Below, one piece after another: positions 24,217-33,607 of a stretch of DNA of 64,000 nucleotides. The stretch is taken from positions 434,001 through 498,000 of the forward strand of contig NZ_UTBZ01000001.1 in assembly GCF_900580865.1 (NCBI RefSeq). The letters are read 5' to 3'. Both the position numbers and the translations under genes were made by a program. Within the stretch, counting starts at the first letter, position 1. Every line of letters begins with the position of its first letter. A model generated the notes under the pieces. That model did not search any database, was not told where the DNA came from, and worked only from the letters and a program-made list of their open reading frames with translations. The stretch comes from Pseudomonas viridiflava (GTDB lineage: Bacteria > Pseudomonadota > Gammaproteobacteria > Pseudomonadales > Pseudomonadaceae).

Positions 24217-25179
24217 ATGCGTAAGTCCTTGATGCGTATGACATTGCGTCAATTGCAGATCTTCAACGAAGTGTGTGATTTACGCTCTTACAGCCGCGCA
24301 GCCGAGGAAATGTCCCTCACCCAACCGGCCGTCAGCCTACAGATTCGTCAGCTCGAAGAGCTGATTGGCCAACCATTATTCGATTATGTGGGCAAAAAAC
24401 TCTACATGACCGAAGCCGCTGAAGCCTTGCAGCGTGCCAGTCGAGACATTTTCGGGCGCCTGGAAAACCTCGATATGCAGCTGTCGGACATGCAGGGCTC
24501 GCTGCAAGGTCAGCTGAAACTGGCAGTCGAATCGAGCGCCAAATACTTCGTCCCGCACCTCTTCGCCGCGTTCAAGCGCCAGCACCCGGAAGTGAACCTG
24601 CAACTGACGGTGGTCAACCGTGGCCAAGTGATCCGGCGGCTGTCAGACAACCGCGACGATCTGGTGATCATGTCGATGGTGCCACAGGACATGGGCCTGG
24701 AATTCCTGCCGTTTCTCAACAACCCGATTGTTGCCGTGGCGCGTCCGGATCACCCGTTGGCACACATGGGCCCGTTGCGGTTACAGGATCTGGAACCCTA
24801 CACGCTGCTGATCCGCGAGCCCGGCTCGGGTACGCGACTGGCGTGTGAAGAGTATTTCAAAGAGAAGCGCGTGCACTTCACCCAGACTCAGGAAGTGGCC
24901 TCGGCTGAAGCGCAGCGTGAGTGTGTGCAAGCGGGTCTGGGCCTGGCGCTGTTGACGCGCCACGCCCTGAACCTGGAGCTGGCGACCGGCGGCCTCGTCG
25001 AGTTGCCGGTCGAGGAATTGCCGCTATTCCGTAGCTGGTGTCTGGTGCAAGCGAAAGCCAAACGCTTGTCACCGGTGGCGCACGCCTTCCTGGCGTTTAT
25101 CCGCAGCGAACGGGTGCAGATCAGCGCGCTGGTTGAGCGTTTCGACGGGAAGCTGCGGGTGCCGCCTGCCAGTGAGTGA
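24217..25179 (+). CDS. LysR-family regulator divergent from pyruvate carboxylase
   Basis: A 320-residue LysR-type regulator. The winged HTH is at residues ~8-67 (LRQLQIFNEVCDLRSYSRAAEEMSLTQPAVSLQIRQLEE). The rest is an effector domain of the CbbR-like group (GQLKLAVESSAKYFVPHL, QRECVQAGLGLALLTRHAL). Starts at 24217, 24232 and 24238 are all ATG and in frame; the first matches the pseudomonad orthologue as I recall it. Its conserved divergent position next to pycA-oadA suggests control of anaplerosis. The 3' end overlaps a small convergent gene by 59 bp. Confidence 0.92.
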   Translation: MRKSLMRMTLRQLQIFNEVCDLRSYSRAAEEMSLTQPAVSLQIRQLEELIGQPLFDYVGKKLYMTEAAEALQRASRDIFGRLENLDMQLSDMQGSLQGQLKLAVESSAKYFVPHLFAAFKRQHPEVNLQLTVVNRGQVIRRLSDNRDDLVIMSMVPQDMGLEFLPFLNNPIVAVARPDHPLAHMGPLRLQDLEPYTLLIREPGSGTRLACEEYFKEKRVHFTQTQEVASAEAQRECVQAGLGLALLTRHALNLELATGGLVELPVEELPLFRSWCLVQAKAKRLSPVAHAFLAFIRSERVQISALVERFDGKLRVPPASE

Positions 25180-25324
25180 TCTCGGGAAAGTCGCCGATAT
25201 CGGCTTGAAGCTGGCGAAGTTCGAAGCGATCTTCGATGGCGCGACGGAATTCCATGCGGCGCTGGTCTTCCTGCTGACGACGGGTTTTCGCGGCGCTGTT
25301 GCGTTCTTCGTAGGGCTGAGCCAT
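25121..25324 (-). CDS. Small Arg/Gln-rich conserved hypothetical protein (67 aa)
   Basis: A 67-residue, charged, probably helical protein (AAKTRRQQEDQRRMEFRRAIEDRFELRQLQ) with no signal peptide. ATG at 25324 is preceded by GGGAG at good spacing. The gene overlaps the 3' end of the convergent LysR gene. I think similar small proteins occur at this locus in other pseudomonads, but cannot name a family. The chief doubt is that its last third lies in the LysR shadow. Confidence 0.55.
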   Translation of the reverse strand: MAQPYEERNSAAKTRRQQEDQRRMEFRRAIEDRFELRQLQADIGDFPEITHWQAAPAASRRNAQPAR

Positions 25325-25444
25325 TTCGAGTCTCCCAAGGCGATTACGGGAGTTTTACGATAGGCGGGAGGGATGACGGTTTGGCTGCACGGGGATGACA
25401 GTGCGATGAAACTTACGCAGGGATGTGGTGTTTTTGAGGACGCC

Positions 25445-25536
25445 TTCGCGAGCAGGCTCGCTCCCACATTTGATCTCGGTATGACACAGAATTTATGTAC
25501 ACCGGAGATCCCCTGTGGGAGCGAGCCTGCTCGCGA
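25445..25536. repeat. REPIN (TTCGCGAGCAGGCTCGCTCC family)
   Basis: Inverted arms at 25445-25468 and 25514-25536, in the opposite orientation to the copy at 20597. It lies in the gap between the small gene and the RpiR-type regulator. Confidence 0.9.
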
Positions 25537-25563
25537 TCACGGTCGGAACGACCTTAGATGGCT

Positions 25564-26430
25564 TCAGTCATCCAGCGCCTTGGCGGCCTTGGGCGACAAG
25601 CGCAAGCTACGCAAACTGCGCTTCACGCTCTTGAGGTGATTGACCAGACTCGGCCCGCGCGCCATGGCCACGCCCATCGCCAGCACATCGATCACCACAA
25701 GGTGCGCAATGCGCGAAGTCAGCGGCGTGTAGATTTCCGTATCCTCATGCACATCGATCGCCAGATTGACCGTCGACAGCTCGGCCAACGGTGTCTGGCT
25801 CGGGCACAGGGTAATCAGCGAAGCCCCACTCTCGCGCACCAGATTGGCGGTGATCAGCAGATCCTTGGAGCGCCCCGACTGGGAAATGCAGATCGCCACG
25901 TCGGTCGGTTTCAACGTCACCGCCGACATCGCCTGCATGTGCGGATCGGAATACGCCGCCGCGGTCAGCAACAGACGGAAGAACTTGTGCTGTGCATCCG
26001 CCGCCACCGCGCCCGACGCGCCGAAGCCGTAGAACTCGACCCGCTGCGCCTGCGACATCAGCGTCACCGCACGCTGCAACTCGATCGGGTCGAGCTTCTC
26101 GCGAACCTCCATCAAGGTGTGCAAGGTGGTGTCGAAAATCTTCAGGCTGTAATCGGCAACCGAGTCGTCTTCATGGATCGCGAACTGGCCGAAGCTGGCA
26201 CCGGCGGCCAGGCTTTGCGCCAGTTTGAGTTTGAGATCCTGAAAACCGGAACAACCGATGGCGCGACAGAAGCGCACGATGGTCGGCTCACTGATGCCGA
26301 CACTGTGGGCCAGGTCGGCCATGGAACTGTGCATCACCGCCGCAGGGTCAAGCAGCACGTGGTCGGCGACCTTGAGCTCCGACTTGCGTAACAGGTGACG
26401 TGACTGGGCGATGTGTTGCAGCAGATTCAA
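25564..26430 (-). CDS. RpiR/HexR-family regulator (HTH + SIS domain)
   Basis: A 288-residue protein with an N-terminal RpiR HTH (residues ~1-77: MADLAHSVGISEPTIVRFCRAIG) and a C-terminal sugar-isomerase SIS domain (residues ~125-255: VEFYGFGASGAVAADAQHKFF, ICISQSGRSKDLL), which binds phosphosugars. In pseudomonads HexR responds to KDPG and represses Entner-Doudoroff genes. This gene is at the PA5438-like position beside pycA rather than beside the zwf-eda cluster, so it may be the second RpiR paralogue rather than canonical HexR. A palindrome resembling HexR sites lies 40-54 bp upstream (26470-26484), suggesting autoregulation. Confidence 0.9.
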   Translation of the reverse strand: MNLLQHIAQSRHLLRKSELKVADHVLLDPAAVMHSSMADLAHSVGISEPTIVRFCRAIGCSGFQDLKLKLAQSLAAGASFGQFAIHEDDSVADYSLKIFDTTLHTLMEVREKLDPIELQRAVTLMSQAQRVEFYGFGASGAVAADAQHKFFRLLLTAAAYSDPHMQAMSAVTLKPTDVAICISQSGRSKDLLITANLVRESGASLITLCPSQTPLAELSTVNLAIDVHEDTEIYTPLTSRIAHLVVIDVLAMGVAMARGPSLVNHLKSVKRSLRSLRLSPKAAKALDD

Positions 26431-26469
26431 GGGGCTGGACTCTTCTTATGGGCAAGGATGTAGCACGCT

Positions 26470-26484
26470 TGTAGTTATACTACA
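26470..26484. promoter_or_regulatory. Palindromic operator TGTAGT-TAT-ACTACA (HexR-like)
   Basis: Six-base arms TGTAGT and ACTACA around a 3-base centre, 40 bp upstream of the RpiR/HexR-family start codon. The pattern matches the TGTA(A/G)T...A(C/T)TACA type known for HexR. It is probably an autoregulatory site. Confidence 0.6.
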
Positions 26485-26556
26485 TGAATTGGCTTTTTGC
26501 CTGCTCAATGCGTAACTCCATGTCCCCATATCAGGCGCGATGAAGACATGTAGCCC

Positions 26557-29427
26557 TTAAAACGGTTTTGCCTGCTCGCGCAAAAGCCCGGCCAGCGCAT
26601 CAGCCTCCACCGGACGACTGATCAGATAACCTTGTACCTCATCGCAACGCTCAGCCCGCAAAAACTCCAGCTGCTCTTGCCGCTCGACGCCTTCGGCGAC
26701 CACCTTCAGCGATAGCCCGTGAGCCATGGCAATGATCGCGCGAGTAATCGCCGCATCTTCACTGCCCTCACCCAACCCGCGAATGAACGCCTGATCGATT
26801 TTCACGTAATCCACCGGGATGCGTTTGAGGTAACTCAGCGATGAATAGCCGGTACCGAAGTCGTCGATAGCCAGTTTTACCCCCAGATCACGCAGTTGCT
26901 GGAAGGTCGCGATGATGTGTTCGACGCTGTCGAGCAACTGGCTCTCGGTCAATTCCAGCTCAAGGAAATGCGGCGCCAGCCCGGTTTCTTCCAGCACCTG
27001 GCGCACCAGACTGACCAGTTTGCCCTGGCGCAGTTGATGCACCGACAGGTTCACCGAAACGCGGATCGGTTCCAGCCCCTGGCGCTGCCATTCGCAGGCC
27101 TGCCAACACGCCTGACGCAGAACGAATTCGCCGATCGGCCCGATCAGGCCGGTTTCCTCGGCCAGCCCGATGAAATCCCCCGGCGGCACCCGGCCCATGG
27201 TCGGATGGTCCCAGCGCACCAGCGCTTCTGCCGCATTCAGGCGACCGGTATCCAGGCACAGCTTCGGTTGATAGAACACTTTCAGCTGTTTGTCTTCGAT
27301 AGCTTTGCGCAACTGGTTTTCCAGCTGCAAACGCTCAAGGGTGCTGGCCTGCAGGCTGTCGGTGTAGAACTGGAAATTGTTACCGCCCAGGTGCTTGGCA
27401 TGCTGCATGGCCATGTTCGATTGACTGACCAGCGCAGAAATCTCCCGGGCATTGTCCGGCAGCATGCTGATGCCCATCGAGGCGCTGACCACCAGTTCAT
27501 GACCTTCCACCGTCAATGGCAGGCGCAACTTGCTCGACAGGCGCGTGGCGACCCGGGCCAGACTCGACAGGTTGCCGTAAGCATCAAACAGCACCGCAAA
27601 TTCATCGCCGGACAAACGCGCAATGGTGTCGGCCTCCGGCAACGCGTTGACCAGCCGCCGCGCCATCTTCTGCAACAACTGGTCAGCGACTTCATGGCCG
27701 AGACTGTCGTTGAGCAATTTGAAGCGATCGAGATTGATGTGCAGCAACGCCAGACTGCGCCGGCCCTGACGCGAACGTTGATGCGCTTCATGCAGGCGCT
27801 CGCGGAACAGCGACCGATTGGCCAGCCCAGTCAATTCGTCATAATGGGTCAGATAACGCATGCGCTCTTCGGATTCGCGGCGTGCTGACAGATCGGCGAA
27901 GAAGCCGACGATATGACTGACATTTCCCCGACCATCACGCACTGCATTCAGTTGCAGCCACTGCGGGTACAACTCGCCGTTCTTGCGCGTCTCCACCAGT
28001 TCGCCCTGCCAACTGCCGTGCTGCTCCAGTGCATGACGGATCGCCAAGTAATGGCGGCGGGCATCACGGCTGCACGGTAACTCGACGACGTTGCGCCCGA
28101 GCATGTCCTCGATGTCGTAACCGGTGACCCGGCTGAACGCCTGATTGATCGCGATCAGCGCGTAGTTCGGGTCGAGAATCACGATGCCTTCACTGGCCGC
28201 TTCGAACACCGTCGCCGCCAGTCGCTGCTGCTCTTCAAGGCTTTTACTGGCACTGATGTCGCGACGGGTGCCGACCATGCGAATCACCCGGCCGCTTTCG
28301 CTGCGCTCAACTGCGCGGCCACGGTCTTCGATCCACACCCAGTGGCCATCGCTGTGACGCACGCGGTATTCGATCTGGTAGTCCTCGGTGCGCCCCTTCA
28401 AATGCTCGATCAACGCGTATTTCAGCGTCGGCACATCGTCTGGGTGCAGGCGTGGCTTGAGGTCGCGCAACAGCGCCGTGACATATTCCGGAGCGAGGCC
28501 GAACAGCTCCTGAATCTGCGTGTGGTGGACTTCGTCGGTTTGCAGGTTCCAGTCCCACAGCCCCAGTTCACTGGCCTTCAACGCCAGCGCCAGCCGTGCC
28601 TCGCTTTTGCTCAAGGCCTGATTGGCCGCGTCCAGCTCGCGGCTGCGCTGGGCAACGCGGTCTTCGAGTTCGACCTGGGCTTCGCGCAGCTTGCCTTCGG
28701 CGCAGCGCCGGTGGTCGATTTCCTTGGCCAGTTCCTGATTGAGCTGCTCGCTGCGCAATTGAGTCTGTTGCAGGTGTTCGATCAAGTGCTGATTCTGGAA
28801 GCGGCGCAGCAAGCCGCGATCGATCAGGCGATTGACCTGCCACGCGACCACACTCAGCGAGCCAAGCAGAATCAGCCCGAGCCAGCCCCAGCCACGCGCC
28901 TGTTCATCGCCCCCCCAGAACAGATAGCCGATCGCCGGCAACAAACAGGGCAAGGTAAACGACAGGAACGCCGGCAGGCTCACCGCATAGGCAACGCTGG
29001 CCGACAGGGTCGCGGCGCCGATCAGGCCGAACACCCAGGCTTGTTGCATGAAGTTGTCGGCGGGCACCAGGGCGATGCCGGCGCCGGCCAGGGTCAGGCC
29101 GGTCATGGTCGAGCCGAGCAAAAACATCCGCCGCCAGATCGGTTGCGCCTGACGGTCAGGGATCGCCGAATCGAACGCGGCAACCTGAATCACCCGCAAC
29201 GCCACGAGTGACAGCAACCACACCAGCCAGACGCTGACCACGAAGTAGCGCTGCGGGCTCCAGAGCAAACCGGCGCAGACCAGACCATTGATCAACATGA
29301 ACAGCGTGGGCAACAACGAGCCCTGATACAGCAGACGCGTGCGCTCCACCGCCATTTCGACGGCATAGTGCTTGCGGATAACCCGGGGTTCCACAGAGGG
29401 GCCCGACAGTTCGGAGCTGAGGGTCAT
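26557..29427 (-). CDS. Membrane-bound c-di-GMP protein: PAS-PAS-GGDEF-EAL
   Basis: About 956 residues from the ATG at 29427 (a GTG at 29487 would add 20). The N-terminal ~220 residues hold about six transmembrane helices, followed by a coiled coil (~residues 225-280) and two PAS/PAC modules. The diguanylate-cyclase domain has the signature written SGDEF instead of GGDEF. The EAL domain has EALVRW, DDFGTGYSSL and KIDQAFIRG intact. The likely net activity is c-di-GMP hydrolysis, with the altered GGDEF perhaps a GTP sensor, although some SGDEF enzymes are active. It lies between the RpiR regulator and uvrD, matching the PA5442-PA5443 arrangement. Signals would be perceived through the PAS or membrane part. 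Confidence 0.93.
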   Translation of the reverse strand: MTLSSELSGPSVEPRVIRKHYAVEMAVERTRLLYQGSLLPTLFMLINGLVCAGLLWSPQRYFVVSVWLVWLLSLVALRVIQVAAFDSAIPDRQAQPIWRRMFLLGSTMTGLTLAGAGIALVPADNFMQQAWVFGLIGAATLSASVAYAVSLPAFLSFTLPCLLPAIGYLFWGGDEQARGWGWLGLILLGSLSVVAWQVNRLIDRGLLRRFQNQHLIEHLQQTQLRSEQLNQELAKEIDHRRCAEGKLREAQVELEDRVAQRSRELDAANQALSKSEARLALALKASELGLWDWNLQTDEVHHTQIQELFGLAPEYVTALLRDLKPRLHPDDVPTLKYALIEHLKGRTEDYQIEYRVRHSDGHWVWIEDRGRAVERSESGRVIRMVGTRRDISASKSLEEQQRLAATVFEAASEGIVILDPNYALIAINQAFSRVTGYDIEDMLGRNVVELPCSRDARRHYLAIRHALEQHGSWQGELVETRKNGELYPQWLQLNAVRDGRGNVSHIVGFFADLSARRESEERMRYLTHYDELTGLANRSLFRERLHEAHQRSRQGRRSLALLHINLDRFKLLNDSLGHEVADQLLQKMARRLVNALPEADTIARLSGDEFAVLFDAYGNLSSLARVATRLSSKLRLPLTVEGHELVVSASMGISMLPDNAREISALVSQSNMAMQHAKHLGGNNFQFYTDSLQASTLERLQLENQLRKAIEDKQLKVFYQPKLCLDTGRLNAAEALVRWDHPTMGRVPPGDFIGLAEETGLIGPIGEFVLRQACWQACEWQRQGLEPIRVSVNLSVHQLRQGKLVSLVRQVLEETGLAPHFLELELTESQLLDSVEHIIATFQQLRDLGVKLAIDDFGTGYSSLSYLKRIPVDYVKIDQAFIRGLGEGSEDAAITRAIIAMAHGLSLKVVAEGVERQEQLEFLRAERCDEVQGYLISRPVEADALAGLLREQAKPF

Positions 29428-29684
29428 GGGCAACGTTCTTGTTCTTATAAGGAGGGCGTGCGCCCGAAACGTGGACGGAGCATACACAAGCCGATCCCGT
29501 TGCCAAACTGCTCCAGATCATAATTTCAGCGAAACTTTTCCGCCCTTTGGCACCGGCAAAACCCTTGGAGCGCGGCGGGCCGATGCTTGTAGCCAGTGAC
29601 TGACCGGTCGTCATCAGCAGCACTTTCATCGGCTAATGCAAAGCTCGGTTTGCCCGGGCCTGCGGCGCACCCTAGAATGCCCCG

Positions 29685-31868
29685 ATGCGCGATGATCTCT
29701 CCCTTCTGCTGAACTCCCTCAACGATGCCCAACGCCAGGCCGTAGCAGCCCCCGTTGGCCGTCAGTTGGTCCTGGCCGGTGCTGGCTCCGGTAAAACCCG
29801 AGTGCTGGTGCACCGTATCGCCTGGTTGATCCAGGTCGAAAACGCCTCGCCCCACTCCATTCTGTCGGTGACCTTCACCAACAAGGCCGCTGCCGAGATG
29901 CGTCATCGCATCGAGCAGTTGCTGGGTATCAACCCGGCCGGCATGTGGGTCGGCACCTTCCACGGCCTGGCGCACCGCTTGCTGCGGGCGCACTGGCAGG
30001 AAGCCGGACTGAGCCAGACCTTCCAGATTCTCGACAGCGACGACCAGCAACGCCTGGTCAAGCGGGTGATCCGCGAACTCGGTCTCGACGAGCAGCGCTG
30101 GCCAGCCCGTCAGGCGCAGTGGTTCATCAACGGCCAGAAAGACGAAGGTCTGCGCCCGCAACACATTCAGGCCAGCGGCGATCTGTATTTGGCGACCATG
30201 CGCGGCATTTACGAAGCCTACGAGGCGGCGTGCCAGCGTGCCGGCGTTATCGACTTCTCCGAACTGCTGCTGCGTGCACTCGACTTGTGGCGCGATCACC
30301 CGGGCCTGCTGGCGCACTACCAAAAGCGCTTCCGGCATATTCTGGTGGACGAGTTCCAGGACACCAACGCCGTGCAGTACGCCTGGTTGCGCCTGCTCGG
30401 CAAGGGCGGCGACAGCCTGATGGTGGTTGGCGACGACGACCAGTCGATTTACGGCTGGCGTGGCGCGAAGATCGAGAACATTCATCAGTACTCCTCTGAC
30501 TTCCCGGATTCGGTGACCATTCGTCTGGAGCAGAACTACCGCTCAACCGCCGGCATCCTCAAGGCCGCCAACGCCTTGATCGCCAACAACACCGGTCGTC
30601 TCGGCAAAGAACTGTGGACCGACGGCGGCGATGGCGAAGCGATCAATCTGTACGCCGCGTTCAACGAACACGACGAAGCACGCTACGTTGTCGAAACCAT
30701 TGAAAGCGCGCTGAAAACCGGCCTGGCTCGCAGCGATATTGCGATTCTGTACCGCTCCAACGCCCAATCGCGCGTTTTGGAAGAAGCCTTGCTGCGTGAG
30801 CGCATTCCGTACCGCATCTATGGTGGTCAACGCTTCTTCGAGCGTGCGGAAATCAAGAACGCCATGGCGTACCTGCGTTTGCTCGAAGGCCGCGGCAACG
30901 ATGCAGCGCTGGAACGGGTGATCAACGTGCCCGCCCGTGGCATCGGCGAAAAGACCGTCGAAGCCATCCGTGATCACGCGCGCCACAGCGATGTGTCGAT
31001 GTGGGAAGCGATGCGCCAACTGGTCGCCAACAAAGGCCTGACCGGTCGCGCCGCCGGTGCCCTGGGTGCGTTTATCGAACTGATCGAAAACCTCGCCGCC
31101 AAGTGCATGGAAATGCCGCTGCACCTGATGACGCAAACCGTCATCGAGCAATCCGGCCTGATTGCTTATCACGAAGCGGAAAAAGGCGAGAAAGGCCAGG
31201 CCCGGGTAGAAAACCTTGAGGAACTGGTCAGCGCCGCGCGCAACTTCGAGAACACCGAAGAAGACGAAGAGCTGACGCCACTGGCCGCGTTCCTCGGCCA
31301 CGCTTCGCTGGAGGCCGGCGACACCCAGGCCGACGAACACGAAGACAGCATTCAGCTGATGACCCTGCACAGCGCCAAAGGCCTGGAGTTCCCTTACGTG
31401 TTCCTCGTGGGCATGGAAGAAGGCCTGTTCCCGCACAAGATGAGCCTGGAAGAACCGGGACGTCTGGAAGAAGAGCGGCGCTTGGCTTACGTAGGCATTA
31501 CCCGGGCAATGCAGAATCTGGTGATGACCTACGCGGAAACCCGACGCCTGTACGGCAGTGAAACCTACAACAAGGTTTCGCGTTTCGTCCGCGAAGTGCC
31601 GAAGGGTCTGATTCAGGAAGTGCGCTTGTCGAACAGCGTCAGCCGACCGTTCGGCGGCAATCAGTCGATGAGCGGCAGCAACCTGTTCAGCGGCAGCGAA
31701 ATTCCGGAAACGGGTTTCAGCCTCGGTCAGGCGGTGCGTCATTCGATCTTTGGCGACGGGGTGATCCTCAACTTCGAAGGCGCCGGCGCACAGGCCCGGG
31801 TGCAGGTGAACTTCAGCGAAGGCAGCAAGTGGCTGATGCTTGGTTATGCCAAGCTGGAAGCTATTTGA
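29685..31868 (+). CDS. uvrD: DNA helicase II UvrD
   Basis: A 727-residue superfamily 1A helicase acting in nucleotide excision and mismatch repair. Walker A is AGAGSGKTRVLVHR, motif II is LVDEFQDTN, motif III is GDDDQSIYGWRGA, and motifs V/VI are LMTLHSAKGLEFP and YVGITRAMQ. The C-terminal GFSLGQAVRHSIFGDGVI is the Tudor-like tail that contacts RNA polymerase or UvrB in UvrD/PcrA. The N-terminus MRDDLSLLLNSLNDAQRQAV is standard. It is transcribed alone, with a REPIN after the stop codon. Confidence 0.97.
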   Translation: MRDDLSLLLNSLNDAQRQAVAAPVGRQLVLAGAGSGKTRVLVHRIAWLIQVENASPHSILSVTFTNKAAAEMRHRIEQLLGINPAGMWVGTFHGLAHRLLRAHWQEAGLSQTFQILDSDDQQRLVKRVIRELGLDEQRWPARQAQWFINGQKDEGLRPQHIQASGDLYLATMRGIYEAYEAACQRAGVIDFSELLLRALDLWRDHPGLLAHYQKRFRHILVDEFQDTNAVQYAWLRLLGKGGDSLMVVGDDDQSIYGWRGAKIENIHQYSSDFPDSVTIRLEQNYRSTAGILKAANALIANNTGRLGKELWTDGGDGEAINLYAAFNEHDEARYVVETIESALKTGLARSDIAILYRSNAQSRVLEEALLRERIPYRIYGGQRFFERAEIKNAMAYLRLLEGRGNDAALERVINVPARGIGEKTVEAIRDHARHSDVSMWEAMRQLVANKGLTGRAAGALGAFIELIENLAAKCMEMPLHLMTQTVIEQSGLIAYHEAEKGEKGQARVENLEELVSAARNFENTEEDEELTPLAAFLGHASLEAGDTQADEHEDSIQLMTLHSAKGLEFPYVFLVGMEEGLFPHKMSLEEPGRLEEERRLAYVGITRAMQNLVMTYAETRRLYGSETYNKVSRFVREVPKGLIQEVRLSNSVSRPFGGNQSMSGSNLFSGSEIPETGFSLGQAVRHSIFGDGVILNFEGAGAQARVQVNFSEGSKWLMLGYAKLEAI

Positions 31869-31885
31869 CGCCTGTTTCGCTGTTC

Positions 31886-31973
31886 TGTGGAAGCGAGCCT
31901 GCTCGCGAATGAAATCACCGCGGTTGATCTGATAGACCGCGGTGCGGCTTTCGCGAGCAGGCTCGCTCCCACA
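31886..31973. repeat. REPIN downstream of uvrD
   Basis: Arms at 31886-31909 (one change: GTGGAAGCGAG) and 31950-31973, with an additional internal inverted repeat (CACCGCGG / CCGCGGTG) in the spacer, so the whole region can fold into one long hairpin. Confidence 0.9.
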
Positions 31974-32164
31974 GGGTTTGGTGTTCTGACCAACAATCCC
32001 GCGGAACCTATCTCCTTTTCCTACAGCCAAAAGTACACGCTCTTATTGCCTCGCGAAGCTGAACGCGACCTGTCAGGCAAAAGCCCGAAACACTCTCTCG
32101 CTAGCCAGTAACACTTCAGCTGTGCAACATGGCGCGCGTGTCTCCACAAACGGGAATACCCTTT

Positions 32165-33040
32165 ATGAAACGTTTTCTTAGCATCGCCATGGCGTTGTGC
32201 ATCGGCCTGACGATGAGCCTCGACGCCAACGCCAAGCGCTTTGGTGGTGGCAAAAGCGCCGGCGCTGCGCCGACGCACCAGACCAGCCAGATGGCTCCTT
32301 CTTCTCCAGGTGTCGGCGGCGCAGCAGCGACCGCTGGTGCTGCCGGTGCCGCAGGCGCTGCCGCCAAGGCTGGCGGTGCTTCGAAATGGCTCGGCCCTCT
32401 GGCCGGTATCGCCGCCGGTGGCCTGCTCGCTTCCATGTTCATGGGCGGCGGCTTCCAGGGCATGCAGATCTTCGACATCCTGATCATGGCCGTGATCGCG
32501 TTCGTGATCTTCCGCTTCATCGCCGCGCGTCGCCGCAAGCAGCAAGAGCAATTCGCTCCGGCCGGTGCGCCGATGCAGCGTGAAGTGTTCGAGCAGAAGC
32601 CTGCCGCCATGGGTTCGATCTTCGGTGGTTCGGCTGCACCTGCTGCCGCCCGTCCGGTGATCAACGCACCGGCCTGGTTCAACGAGCAGAACTTCCTTGA
32701 AGCTGCACGCAGCCACTTCCAGTCGCTGCAGCAGCACTGGGACGCCAACGAAATGGACAAGATCGCCGAGTTCGTGACCCCGCAAATGCTCGAGTTCCTC
32801 AAGCGTGAGCGTGCAGATCTGGGCGACGCGTTCCAGTCGACCTACATCGACAACCTCCAGGTTCAACTGGACGGCGTGGATGATCGTGCCGACAAGACCA
32901 TCGCCACCCTGACCTTCAGCGGTGTGTCGAAAACCTCGCGCTTCGACCAGGGCGAAGTGTTCAGCGAAAGCTGGAACATGGAACGCCCGCAGGGCGAGAA
33001 CCAGCCTTGGCTGGTTGCCGGTATCCGCCAGAACGGCTGA
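32165..33040 (+). CDS. Tim44-domain membrane-anchored protein
   Basis: A 291-residue protein. The signal-like segment is MKRFLSIAMALCIGLTMSLDANA, then a Gly/Ala-rich low-complexity linker, then a transmembrane helix near residues 95-125 (MQIFDILIMAVIAFVIFRFIAARR), and a C-terminal Tim44-like alpha+beta domain (WFNEQNFLEAARSHFQSLQQHWDANEMDKIAEFVTPQM). The family is widespread in proteobacteria and thought to work at the inner membrane; its bacterial function is not established. I chose ATG 32165 over an upstream in-frame start at 32129 because it begins the signal peptide. A strong terminator follows. Confidence 0.88.
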   Translation: MKRFLSIAMALCIGLTMSLDANAKRFGGGKSAGAAPTHQTSQMAPSSPGVGGAAATAGAAGAAGAAAKAGGASKWLGPLAGIAAGGLLASMFMGGGFQGMQIFDILIMAVIAFVIFRFIAARRRKQQEQFAPAGAPMQREVFEQKPAAMGSIFGGSAAPAAARPVINAPAWFNEQNFLEAARSHFQSLQQHWDANEMDKIAEFVTPQMLEFLKRERADLGDAFQSTYIDNLQVQLDGVDDRADKTIATLTFSGVSKTSRFDQGEVFSESWNMERPQGENQPWLVAGIRQNG

Positions 33041-33071
33041 TCCCTTCCAGGCGTCACTTGCGGTAATAAAA

Positions 33072-33095
33072 AACCCCAGCCTCGGCTGGGGTTTT
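33072..33095. terminator. Bidirectional-looking intrinsic terminator
   Basis: AACCCCAGC / GCTGGGGTT stem with a 4-base loop, a T-run on the plus strand and an A-run on its 5' side. It follows the Tim44-like gene. Confidence 0.88.
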
Positions 33096-33178
33096 CTATT
33101 TCGCGGTTGCATCTATAGCGAGCTACTGTATAAACCGGCCCATATAAACCGCGCCATTCAAGCAAGAGGATCCCGGAC

Positions 33179-33586
33179 GTGGAAGAAATCATCGAACAAC
33201 TGCGTGAAGCCAACGAACCCGTGCCGGTTCCTTTGGAATTGCCTGACGAAGATCTGCTGGTCGAAATCGAAGAACAACTGTTCATCGACATTCCGTTTGT
33301 CTTCAAAGAGTTTCTGCTGACCGTCAGCGATGTGGTTTACGGCAGCCTTGAGCCGGTGACCGTCACCGACCCGCAATCCCACACCTACTTGCCGGAGGTT
33401 GCCGCCAACGCCTGGGATGTCGGTGTTGATCGCAGCCTGATCCCGATCTGTCAGGACGGCGATGACTACTACTGCGTCGAAGAAGATGGCACGGTGGTGC
33501 TGTGGCAGGCCGAAGAAGAGCTGATTGCCGAAGAAACCTGGGAATCGGTATGGCACTGGGCGCGGGACGTCTGGCTGGAAAGCTGA
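33179..33586 (+). CDS. SMI1/KNR4 (SUKH) family protein
   Basis: A 135-residue acidic protein with the SUKH-fold pattern: LPDEDLLVEIEEQLFIDIPFVFKEFLLTVSDVVYG near the start, and IPICQDGDDYYCVEEDGTVVLW in the middle. SUKH proteins are often immunity proteins to contact-dependent toxins, but this one is part of a conserved core neighbourhood with no toxin beside it, so a housekeeping role is as likely. The start codon is GTG at 33179 with AGAGGA upstream. It is convergent with the antiporter gene. Confidence 0.82.
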   Translation: MEEIIEQLREANEPVPVPLELPDEDLLVEIEEQLFIDIPFVFKEFLLTVSDVVYGSLEPVTVTDPQSHTYLPEVAANAWDVGVDRSLIPICQDGDDYYCVEEDGTVVLWQAEEELIAEETWESVWHWARDVWLES

Positions 33587-33607
33587 TCGGCCAGACGCCC
33601 CGCCAAG

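Noticed and set aside
26470..26484. Considered as a further Zur box
   Set aside because: Arms are TGTAGT/ACTACA, not GTTA/TAAC, and it lies before an RpiR gene, so a HexR-type site is the better reading.
30543..32030. 495-codon minus-strand frame opposite uvrD
   Set aside because: Shadow of uvrD; its start would lie in the REPIN/intergenic region and no protein family is recognisable.
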